A DNA stretch of 64,000 bases, taken from the NCBI RefSeq assembly GCF_000238335.3, contig NZ_AHCB03000012.1, positions 124,001 to 188,000 of the forward strand, in the 5' to 3' direction. The position numbers and the translations under genes were made by a program. The DNA comes from Pseudoalteromonas marina. GTDB taxonomy: Bacteria > Pseudomonadota > Gammaproteobacteria > Enterobacterales > Alteromonadaceae. Numbering within the stretch: position 1 is the first letter of the stretch; every line of letters begins with the position of its first letter. The notes below the pieces were generated by a model. The model did not search any database and was not told the origin of the DNA. It worked only from the letters and a program-made list of their open reading frames with translations. Of the stretch, positions 17,924 through 25,751 are shown piece by piece.

Positions 17924-19047
17924 AAACAATGAGAGTAGTTTTATTTGACGACGAGCTGTTTATATTAAAGGCGCTACAGAGAACTATTAACAGAATATAC
18001 CCCGCTGCTGACGTTATTACGGTGAGTGAAATAAATGAATTTTGGTCTGTGCTTAAAAATAATAAATCAATAGACCTAATTATAAGCGATTACTTAATGC
18101 CGCACGTTAATGGATTAGATGTGTTAGAGCGCTGTTTAATTGAAAATTCGTACCCAGTGAGGGCTTTGCTCACGGGGGACCCGTCGTTAACCGAAAAAAT
18201 GCGTCAATGTAACGTTGTGCATATGTATCTTGCTAAACCATTTAATAAAGACGATTTAATACTTTTGTTTAACAATGTGGCAGAATTAAAAGCACTCCCG
18301 TTTTCAGAAAGTATGAGAAGAAAACTGGGGGCAATGTCTAGCTTTCCGGTTTATCCTTCACTGCTGCAAGAGCTCAATACGCTTATTGATAGTGGAGAGT
18401 TTGACCTAACTGAAGTAGCCGAGCTTGTCTCTAAGGAGCCTGTTATTGTTGCTAAGTTGCTGCAACTTGCTAACTCGGCCTATTTGGGCTTTACACGTAA
18501 AACAGTCTCTATAGAAGAAGCCGTTTCTCGCCTTGGTACGACTATTTTATTGTCAATTAGTACATCATTATTAATGGCAGAAAATTTGCCACCCTCTATA
18601 TCGGCCATCGATCACGAAAAGCAAATACATGTTGCAACACATTATGCTAGTTGTGTTAAAAAATTTGCACAACATATGGGTATGAATCTAAAAGAGCAGG
18701 CTTTGCTATTTTCAGTGGCGCTATTGAGTTTTGTTGGTAAATTAATAAATGTTGAAGAAGTGACGGAGCAACACAAATTAACTGAGCCTGAGCAAAGTAT
18801 AAATTACCTTCATGTATCTGCTTATATCATGAAATTATGGGGGCAGAGTGCGCAGGTGTGCACATTAATTTTAAACTCTAATGACCTAAAAACCCCCGCT
18901 GATAATTTGAGTAATACCCTTTATATTGTTCATCAAAAGCTATTTAATAAGCAGTCTAACGAGGCCCTTATTGTTGGTTGTCAGCAACAGGGGATTTGTT
19001 CATCCTTTTGTGAGGCAATAAATACGTTTGAGTGGGAAGTGCTTTAA
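17920..19047 (+). CDS. Response regulator with HDOD domain
   Basis: 375 residues. The receiver (about 1-120) has Asp57 in IISDYLMPHVNG and Lys in LAKPF. The HDOD domain (about 135-330) includes FPVYPSLLQELNTLI, LVSKEPVIVAKLLQLANSA and EAVSRLGTTILLSI. HDOD domains are catalytically silent HD relatives used as signalling scaffolds. The ATGA overlap with the EAL gene predicts coupled translation. The signalling partner is unknown; the kinases at 14345 and 19167 are the local candidates. Confidence 0.9.
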   Translation: MKTMRVVLFDDELFILKALQRTINRIYPAADVITVSEINEFWSVLKNNKSIDLIISDYLMPHVNGLDVLERCLIENSYPVRALLTGDPSLTEKMRQCNVVHMYLAKPFNKDDLILLFNNVAELKALPFSESMRRKLGAMSSFPVYPSLLQELNTLIDSGEFDLTEVAELVSKEPVIVAKLLQLANSAYLGFTRKTVSIEEAVSRLGTTILLSISTSLLMAENLPPSISAIDHEKQIHVATHYASCVKKFAQHMGMNLKEQALLFSVALLSFVGKLINVEEVTEQHKLTEPEQSINYLHVSAYIMKLWGQSAQVCTLILNSNDLKTPADNLSNTLYIVHQKLFNKQSNEALIVGCQQQGICSSFCEAINTFEWEVL

Positions 19048-19166
19048 GTTAGTCTGCCTGTTTATCGTCAATTTACACATTTATTTACAGAACAAAAAGG
19101 AGATCTGGTTGCGTATTTTCAGTTTGGCAACTAAATATTAGTTATACAAGCTATAGGGATACTGGC

Positions 19167-20078
19167 ATGAATGAAGTAGAGAGTCATTTAGAAAGTGTAT
19201 GTTTAAACGATGAAAAAAAACTTAAGTCGTTACAAAAGCAACTAAGTGAAAAAGAGTCCGAATTAGCACGGTATAAAAAAATGCTTGTCCAAAGTACTAA
19301 AATGGCAACACTGGGTACGTTAAGTGTTGATGCGGCTTCGGAAATAAGCACCCCATTGTCACAAGCAATTAATACGATAGATAACCTTAGCCATAGCAGC
19401 CCAATAATCTCCACATTATTAAATATAAGCGAGCAATATTTAAACGGTGAACTCAAAGAAAGCCAGTTTAAACACGAGCTCGACTTACTTAATTTACAAC
19501 ACCCATTTGCTTGGATTGGCAATGACTTGTCGGCCAAAATAAAAGACAGCGCCAGTACCTTAAGACAGGTTAACTATTGCGTTCAAAATTTACTTAATTT
19601 TTCTGAATCTAATGAATGTCATGCAGTGCAGCTCGTGAACGTAGTCGATATTGCTGTAAATATGCTTAAGCTTCTTGAAAGTCAGCTATCGCTGTGCGCT
19701 ATAAAAACCGATTTTGAAAATGTACCGCCTATTTATTGTAATTTAGCTTCAATTAATCAGCTTTTTGTTAATTTACTCATTAATGCCCGAGAAGCCTGTG
19801 AGCATAATGACACTAAAGGTTGCATTGTTGAAGTGCGTGTTTTTGAACAAAATAGCTTTATTTGTATTGAGATAAAAGATAACGGTTGTGGCATGACAAA
19901 CCATGTACAAGAACAGATGTTTGACCCTTTTTTCACGACCAAAGAAGTAGGAAAAAATAGTGGGATGGGGCTAACTCTTGTGCACTCAATAGTGCAAGAA
20001 CACGCAGGAAAGATTCAAGTTAACAGCATAATAGAGACTGGTACGTCTATTTTATGCTCACTCCCCTTAAAAGTATAA
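19167..20078 (+). CDS. Histidine-kinase-like ATPase lacking the phosphoacceptor histidine
   Basis: 303 residues. A coiled coil (about 12-45) leads into MATLGTLSVDAASEIS, which aligns with the H-box MASIGQLAAGVAHEIN of the neighbouring kinase, but His is replaced by Ser58. The ATP-binding domain looks intact: N-box LFVNLLINAREAC, G1 IKDNGCGM, F-box FDPFFTTKEVG and G2 SGMGLT. It probably binds ATP but cannot autophosphorylate in the usual way. It may act in trans on another kinase or as a regulatory subunit. It is the last gene of the island, 119 bp after the HDOD gene. Confidence 0.9.
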   Translation: MNEVESHLESVCLNDEKKLKSLQKQLSEKESELARYKKMLVQSTKMATLGTLSVDAASEISTPLSQAINTIDNLSHSSPIISTLLNISEQYLNGELKESQFKHELDLLNLQHPFAWIGNDLSAKIKDSASTLRQVNYCVQNLLNFSESNECHAVQLVNVVDIAVNMLKLLESQLSLCAIKTDFENVPPIYCNLASINQLFVNLLINAREACEHNDTKGCIVEVRVFEQNSFICIEIKDNGCGMTNHVQEQMFDPFFTTKEVGKNSGMGLTLVHSIVQEHAGKIQVNSIIETGTSILCSLPLKV

Positions 20079-20326
20079 GTTAATAAATAAATACCTAATG
20101 TAAATAATGTGTTAAAAATATATTTTGTAATTTTAATTCCTTATTTGTGTTAATTTTAGCCTGTTTAGTGTGTTTTTTTCTTAAGTTGAATTTTATTTGC
20201 ATACTTAGGTCTTTAATTTAAAATTTTTCATTTCTTTTTATTTGCTAATGTTGCTAGGATGTTCCCCATTGGCGATGCTAAATCGCTAAATAAACTATAA
20301 GAACACACATAAACAGGGTCGTCACT

Positions 20327-22867
20327 ATGTCAACATATCGTTTAAATACACTTGCAGCGGCAGTTGCATTTGCAGTATGCGCACCAGGCGTTGCTATCGC
20401 GCAAGAAGCCCCCGTTCAAGCTGCTAAAAATATTGAACAAATATCTGTATTAGGCTCTCGGGTGTCTAATCGCACCTCAACAGAGTCATCTTCACCAATA
20501 GATTTAATAGACTCAGATGATTTAAATAAAGGCGGTTACACTGAGCTTGGTCAAAGCCTACAAGCTACAGCACCGTCATTTAACTTTTCGCGTACGCAGG
20601 TGTCAGATGGTTCTGACTTATTTAGACCTGCTACACTTCGTGGTTTACAACCCGATCAAACGCTTGTATTGGTTAATGGTAAACGCCGTCATAATCAATC
20701 TATTTTTGGTCTTAATGGGACTGTTGGTGCTGGTGCTGCCGGTACCGATATGAACGCAATTCCGTTAACTGCGCTTAAAGGCGTTGAAGTACTTCGTGAT
20801 GGCGCAGCGGCAAAATATGGTTCCGATGCAATAGCAGGTGTAATCAACCTATCACTTAATAATTCAACAGGTGTAACAACTGGCTTTGTTCAGTATGGCG
20901 GTACAAGCGAAGGCGATGGCGACACAGTTACCGCAGGTCTAAACCGTGGTTTTGAGTTAGGTAACGAAGGTGGTTTTATTAATTTATCACTTGAATACCG
21001 TGATGCTGACGGAACTAACCGTGCAGAACGCGATACGGGTGGTTCGTTAAATGTAGAACCCGGAACGCTTTCAGAGGATGTTCGCTGGGGACAAGGTAAC
21101 GCTGATAGCGAATTCACATCGCTGTTTTATAATATGGCACTGCCTGTTGGCGATAGCGAGCTTTACTCTTTTGGTGGGTTCTCAGAACGAAGCGCGTTAG
21201 GTAATGGTTTTTATCGTAACTTTAACGAAGCGTCTAAAAACGTGACTCAAGTATACAGTGATGGTTTTTTACCGCGTATATACAATGAAGCACAAGATCT
21301 TTCGTTTGCAATAGGGTTTAAAGGGGATATAAACCCAGATTGGACTTACGATGTGTCGGCTGTATATGGTGAAAACCAATACGATTTTACCTCGCGTAAT
21401 ACCTTAAATGCGTCTTACGCTGCCGAGTACTTATTTAATAACCCTGATGCAAGCGATGCTGATATTGCAGCTAATGCAGGCCCAACCGGTGGCTATTCAG
21501 GTGGATTTAGATTTGATCAAACTACATTTAATGCTGATTTTAACGGCATTGTAGATATTGGTCGCAGTGAACCACTATACGTAACTATTGGCGCAGAATA
21601 CCGAAAAGAAAATTACGAAATAGTACCAGGCAGCCAAGCGTCGTATGCTTGTGGTTTAGCTAATACTGATACTTCTTATCCGTCAGTCAATGACGAAAAT
21701 CAATTTGCGCAGTGTGGATTTCAGGCGTATAACGGCCTACGCCCAGAAGCGGCAAATAAAAGTGATCGAAATAGCTACGCGATATTTGTAGATCTAGAAA
21801 CGATGATCACAGATGCATGGAACGTTAGTGGTGCACTTCGCTATGAAGACTTTTCAGATGCGGGTGACGATTTAATTGGTAAACTAGCGACACGTTACGA
21901 GTTTAATGATGACTTTGCTGTTCGTGGTGCGGTATCAACTGGCTTTAGAGCGCCTTCGCTTCAGCAAAGCGGTTATACAGCTTTTACAACCAACCTAGGA
22001 TCGGATGGCTCGTTAACTCAGTCGTTTACTGCTAACACAGGCACGGCATTTCCAAGTGCGTTAGGGGTTGATACTTTAGAGCTTGAGACTTCAACTAACT
22101 ACAGCGCGGGATTTGTTTACGATGTAAGCAGCGAGCTTTCGCTTACAGTTGACTTTTACCGTGTGGAAATTAAAGACCGCATAACGTTAGGAAGTTTGTT
22201 ATCGGCTGACGACGTATCGTTTAGCTCAGATGCGCTTGCTGCGCTTCAAGCTACAGGCGCAGTACAGGCTAATTACTTCTCAAACTCCGTTGATTCTACT
22301 ACACAAGGTGTTGATATTATTGCTTCGTATCGTACTGAGATCGACGGGGCTAATTTGGGTGTTACTTTTGCTGGTAATTTGAACGACACTAAAATTGATA
22401 ACGTAAATGCAGAAGAAGGTATTCCAGAAGCGGTTGCCTTTGATGACTTACAACGTAGCTTTTTTACTGATGGACAGCCAAGTGAGCGTGCCACGCTGAC
22501 ATTTGATTATGCGCGCGACGCATATACTTCAACACTTCGTTTTAATTACTTTGGCGAAACCGATGTAAAATACTTTGGTAACGACCATATTTCATTACCG
22601 GGAGAGCTTTCTCCAACGGGGTCGTTTAAACCAACAAGTACAGTTGAATCAGCAGTGTTGGTTGATGTAAACGTAAGTTATGACATTAATGAGATGTTTA
22701 CGCTTTCTGTTGGTGCCGACAACGTATTTGATGAAACACCCGATGAGTTAGGTGATGACGAAGTACTTAACTTTATTACCAATGGTGCGTTTAAATACCC
22801 TGTACGTGCATTGCCTTATGGCTTTGACGGGCGTACATATTATGCAAAAGTAAGCTTTGAATTCTAA
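20327..22867 (+). CDS. TonB-dependent outer-membrane receptor
   Basis: 846 residues. The signal peptide ends near AIAQ (about residue 25). A TonB-box-like segment (EQISVLGSR) follows, then a plug domain (TLRGLQPDQTLVLVNGKRR, VEVLRDGAAAKYGSDAIAG). A long beta barrel ends in aromatic YYAKVSFEF, the usual outer-membrane insertion signal. Such receptors import siderophores, cobalamin or carbohydrates using TonB-ExbB-ExbD. No neighbouring gene reveals the ligand. It is monocistronic, with 248 bp of AT-rich upstream sequence and a terminator at 23091-23117 beyond a MITE-like element. Confidence 0.93.
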   Translation: MSTYRLNTLAAAVAFAVCAPGVAIAQEAPVQAAKNIEQISVLGSRVSNRTSTESSSPIDLIDSDDLNKGGYTELGQSLQATAPSFNFSRTQVSDGSDLFRPATLRGLQPDQTLVLVNGKRRHNQSIFGLNGTVGAGAAGTDMNAIPLTALKGVEVLRDGAAAKYGSDAIAGVINLSLNNSTGVTTGFVQYGGTSEGDGDTVTAGLNRGFELGNEGGFINLSLEYRDADGTNRAERDTGGSLNVEPGTLSEDVRWGQGNADSEFTSLFYNMALPVGDSELYSFGGFSERSALGNGFYRNFNEASKNVTQVYSDGFLPRIYNEAQDLSFAIGFKGDINPDWTYDVSAVYGENQYDFTSRNTLNASYAAEYLFNNPDASDADIAANAGPTGGYSGGFRFDQTTFNADFNGIVDIGRSEPLYVTIGAEYRKENYEIVPGSQASYACGLANTDTSYPSVNDENQFAQCGFQAYNGLRPEAANKSDRNSYAIFVDLETMITDAWNVSGALRYEDFSDAGDDLIGKLATRYEFNDDFAVRGAVSTGFRAPSLQQSGYTAFTTNLGSDGSLTQSFTANTGTAFPSALGVDTLELETSTNYSAGFVYDVSSELSLTVDFYRVEIKDRITLGSLLSADDVSFSSDALAALQATGAVQANYFSNSVDSTTQGVDIIASYRTEIDGANLGVTFAGNLNDTKIDNVNAEEGIPEAVAFDDLQRSFFTDGQPSERATLTFDYARDAYTSTLRFNYFGETDVKYFGNDHISLPGELSPTGSFKPTSTVESAVLVDVNVSYDINEMFTLSVGADNVFDETPDELGDDEVLNFITNGAFKYPVRALPYGFDGRTYYAKVSFEF

Positions 22868-22888
22868 TTACTTGAGCTAAAAACTATT

Positions 22889-23084
22889 TAACCTGAACTC
22901 TGGTTAAGAGATATACCAACATATTTCATCATGATGATATTTAAGCTTATTTCTCTAGCCAGAGGTTTTCAGTAGAAACAAGGCGAATTTACGCGTCAAT
23001 AGCTAGCCTATTTCAAGTAAATTCAACGCTGTTAGCGCTGGAAATAGCTGCTAGAGATAGATTTATTATCCAGTGTTCAGGTTA
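22889..23084. mobile_element. MITE-like element with 19-bp terminal inverted repeats
   Basis: TAACCTGAACTCTGGTTAA (22889-22907) and the complement of 23066-23084 (TAACCTGAACACTGGATAA) match at 17 of 19 positions. The 196-bp interior has no ORF and contains further internal palindromic stretches. It sits between the TonB receptor stop and its terminator. No target duplication was confirmed. Confidence 0.6.
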
Positions 23085-23090
23085 CTACTA

Positions 23091-23117
23091 AGCGCAGTTA
23101 TTTACTGCGCTTTTTTT
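23091..23117 (+). terminator. Intrinsic terminator
   Basis: AGCGCAGT (23091-23098) pairs with ACTGCGCT (23104-23111) and is followed by a T-run. It probably ends the TonB-receptor transcript after passing through the MITE-like element. Confidence 0.85.
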
Positions 23118-23238
23118 ATGTTTATTTATTATGAAAAAAGAGCGTTGTGTAATGATAAAAATACTTGCAAGCTTGAAAATTAGGCATACAATCGCCACTT
23201 CTTAAGGTTCTTATTGTTATAAATAGTTAGGAAATAAA

Positions 23239-23439
23239 ATGGCTAAAAAATCGAAAAGCAAAGCCGCAAATAATAGCGCGGTAGACACCGGTCGGGGTGT
23301 TATTAATCATAATGCGCTGGCGGCTTTAGTAACCTCTAAAGTGTTTAAACCTCAAGTGGTAAAAGCTAAAAAAGGGAAAGGCTCATTTAAACGCAATAAC
23401 AAACACGTAGGACGAGAGTCTTATTTAATCGCGGCTTAA
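23239..23439 (+). CDS. arfA: Alternative ribosome-rescue factor A
   Basis: 66 residues, basic. INHNALAALVTSKVFKPQVV and KAKKGKGSFKRNNKH match the conserved ArfA core (N-terminal helix, then the KGKGSxxR/K basic tail). ArfA recruits release factor 2 to ribosomes stalled on non-stop mRNA, a backup for tmRNA. RBS AGGAAATAAA precedes the ATG. The left arm of a 10-bp hairpin begins at codon 60 and the stop codon lies in its loop (see 23417-23461). This parallels the E. coli arrangement, in which arfA mRNA is cut or terminated so that tmRNA represses ArfA. Confidence 0.88.
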   Translation: MAKKSKSKAANNSAVDTGRGVINHNALAALVTSKVFKPQVVKAKKGKGSFKRNNKHVGRESYLIAA

Positions 23440-23464
23440 ATAGCACCGATCAAATAAGACTTTT
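23417..23464 (+). terminator. Hairpin overlapping the arfA stop codon (terminator/regulatory)
   Basis: AGTCTTATTT (23417-23426) and AAATAAGACT (23452-23461) are perfectly complementary around a 25-nt loop that includes the TAA at 23437-23439; T residues follow. It may end transcription or be cut by RNase III, creating non-stop arfA mRNA. Confidence 0.7.
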
Positions 23465-23585
23465 AACTGCCTACTTTTTGCCGCAGCATGCGGGTAAGTG
23501 TGTTGTCTTTATCTATAATATGGTGCTTTAAGGCGCCCACGATATGTAAATTTAACGCGATAAGAAGTGCATTTGCTGTATGAGC
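23463..23585 (-). pseudogene. C-terminal remnant of a cytochrome b561
   Basis: Read on the minus strand, bases 23585-23466 encode AHTANALLIALNLHIVGALK followed by HHIIDKDNTLTRMLRQKVGS, then TAA. The spacing of His residues and the HIxGALKHHxIDKDxTLxRML ending match the C-terminus of bacterial cytochrome b561 proteins. The remaining about 140 residues of a b561 are absent and the homology breaks at the start of the hairpin-repeat cluster. It appears to be a decayed gene whose 5' part was lost through repeat activity. It was too short and start-less to be called as an ORF. Confidence 0.75.
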
Positions 23586-23594
23586 TCTAGCCCG

Positions 23595-24141
23595 AACAAA
23601 GCACGTCTCAACCTTTTTGTAATTTATTGATCTTTATTAAAAATGCACAAAGAGAAGGGAATGAGGAGTAAATGAGAAGTGAAAGCTGTAGGCGCTAAGC
23701 TTGCTCGCGCAAGATGCTATTTTTTTCTCTAAAAGCGAAGCGTTTCTAAACCCTTTTGTGATTTATTGATCTTTAATACAAAAATGCACAAAGAGAAGTA
23801 AATGAGGAGCAAATGAGAAGTGAAAGCTGTAGGCGCGAAGCTTGCTCGCGCAAGATGCTATTTACTTCTCTAAAAGTGAAGCGTCTCTAAACCTCTTTGT
23901 GATTTATTGATCTTTAATACAAAAATGCACAAAGAGAAGAGAGAGGAGTAAACGAGCAGCCAAAGCAAATTAGTATAAGTTATCTGTATATGACCACCGA
24001 GTAAACCGAGGTGCTTCGCGCTACACATTGAAAACACCCGTATCGTTTAGTCACTTCTCTAGGTATTCTTCTTCGCTTCTCGGTGGTTCCCAGTTAAAGC
24101 GTTGCTTTTAAACGCCATCAAGCTGCGCGTCTTCAGCCCAT
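23595..24141. repeat. Third hairpin-repeat mosaic with about 140-bp tandem units
   Basis: A unit containing ATTTATTGATCTTTA, GCACAAAGAGAAG and AAGCTTGCTCGCGCAAG starts near 23622, 23761 and 23902, giving periods of 139 and 141 bp. Modules B (near 23992-24027) and C (near 24096-24140) follow. The CTCTTTGTG...CACAAAGAG hairpin recurs in each unit. No gene is present. The modules match the other two clusters in the window. Confidence 0.85.
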
Positions 24142-25641
24142 TTAACTTATGCGGCTTACTTTTACTTTTATTTTTCCTGCATTGGCGCCATAAAAGCGGC
24201 TTAAGTCATTGGCGAAGGGACTAAATTCACCTGATTTAGTAATAGTCACCGTAGCGTCATTAGCTATTTTAAATAAAAATTCTTCGTTATTATTAATTGC
24301 ACCAACTAATGAGAACCACTGAGCATCTGGAAGTCGTCTGAATGGTTCAAGTAATGCCATTGGAATTTCTTTAACGCCTAATTGCACGTCATCTCGATGC
24401 CATCCCTTAGGTGTACACTTTATGCCGTCGTCAAACCAATGTTGATCAGGGTAGGGGGTAAAGCGATAAGTTGCACCTTGCTCGAGCATTAAGCCCGTTT
24501 TGTTATAAAACTCACTGGCAAATACCACCACATCTTGGCTTTGGCCAATACTTAATACGCTCATATTTTGGTTGGCAAGCGTAATGTGCGCACTTAAGCC
24601 GGTAAAACTTAAGGTGCTGTTGTCACTGTAGCTAACGTTGTATGACTGCTTTTTAAGTGACTCTGGACGGTAGCTGGTGAGCTTATTAATTCGTGTAGCT
24701 ACACTGTGGTGAACTAATGGCTTAATATTACTTGCTTCGTTGTCCACCAGCACAAAGCACTCTCTATCTACCAGCTTAAAGAACGAGTTTAACCAAAAGT
24801 AATTTTGCTGGTGGCTCAGTGCAAGTGAGTCGGGGATAACAGTGAGATCGTCTTGTGCAATTAAATTACTATCTGGAAGAAGAGTTTTGTAGTTAATATC
24901 GTGACTTGTTAACAATGAAATAGCTAACGGCTGCTCAATAATCCACTCAAGTGCATAACGTAAGCAAATATCAGCTAAACCATCACGGTAGTATCCACCG
25001 CCAATGTCTGAATGCGCGCCTGCAAACCACAGTTCAGTAATGTTATTTTGATGGTTCATCAGCGTAGGCTCAAACGCACGGCGTTTTTCATCAAGTGCCA
25101 CGCAGTGCAGTGCTTGTGAAATATTATTAGCAATGGTGTGGTTTTCAAAAATAACGTGCTCGGCGCCGCGTGTCGCTTTACTCACTTTTGATAAGCCAAT
25201 TGAGGCCACGGTATCAAATACACATACGTACACATTATTACTAATCAAAGGTTCCAGAATTTTTGCAAAACGCCTAGCGAGAGCGCCACCTCGGCTAAAA
25301 CCGGTAAGTAAAAGGGTATCGCCTAGTTGGTAATGCGTTTTAAAATCACGCATGGCTTGATTTAAAATACTGGCAACATCGTCACCACGTGGCGCTAAAG
25401 TTTGGTTTAAAATGCGTTTTAACCGGCTACCTTTAGTGCCAATACCTTGATAATAAAAGCTCAATTGTTGCGAGAAAGGTGTAGTGGGGGAACCATCAAG
25501 TTTGCCGCCTAATAATAAGTGCAGCTTAACAATGTTAGAAATACTACTGTCTTCTTTAAAATGCTCTGAGCTAAATTGGTCTGCGTCACGGGGCTCATTT
25601 CCTGTGCCATCAAAGTTAAAAACTAGTGTTTTTCCCGTCAT
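24142..25641 (-). CDS. DUF2235 (Tle1-like) alpha/beta hydrolase
   Basis: 499 residues. The N-terminal LVFNFDGTGNEPRD is typical of DUF2235 proteins. LTGFSRGGALAR holds nucleophile Ser116, VFDTVAS holds Asp143 and WFAGAHSDIGGGY holds His210, a complete Ser-Asp-His triad. Members include type VI secretion phospholipase effectors of the Tle1 group. There is no signal peptide, and no VgrG, PAAR or immunity gene lies beside it, so it may be a stand-alone lipase or an orphan effector. The C-terminal 200 residues are unassigned. Confidence 0.85.
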   Translation of the reverse strand: MTGKTLVFNFDGTGNEPRDADQFSSEHFKEDSSISNIVKLHLLLGGKLDGSPTTPFSQQLSFYYQGIGTKGSRLKRILNQTLAPRGDDVASILNQAMRDFKTHYQLGDTLLLTGFSRGGALARRFAKILEPLISNNVYVCVFDTVASIGLSKVSKATRGAEHVIFENHTIANNISQALHCVALDEKRRAFEPTLMNHQNNITELWFAGAHSDIGGGYYRDGLADICLRYALEWIIEQPLAISLLTSHDINYKTLLPDSNLIAQDDLTVIPDSLALSHQQNYFWLNSFFKLVDRECFVLVDNEASNIKPLVHHSVATRINKLTSYRPESLKKQSYNVSYSDNSTLSFTGLSAHITLANQNMSVLSIGQSQDVVVFASEFYNKTGLMLEQGATYRFTPYPDQHWFDDGIKCTPKGWHRDDVQLGVKEIPMALLEPFRRLPDAQWFSLVGAINNNEEFLFKIANDATVTITKSGEFSPFANDLSRFYGANAGKIKVKVSRIS

Positions 25642-25751
25642 TGCCTTATTCCCTAAGTGGTTTGTATAAATTTACATGGGAATTGTGAAAAATCAAAGAC
25701 AGCGGTAATAAAAATTTATTAAATCTGCTTATTACCGCCATGGGTTATTTA

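Noticed and set aside
23622..23960. Possible CRISPR array because of regular repeats
   Set aside because: The unit is about 140 bp with only three copies, no short constant repeat with unique spacers and no cas genes.
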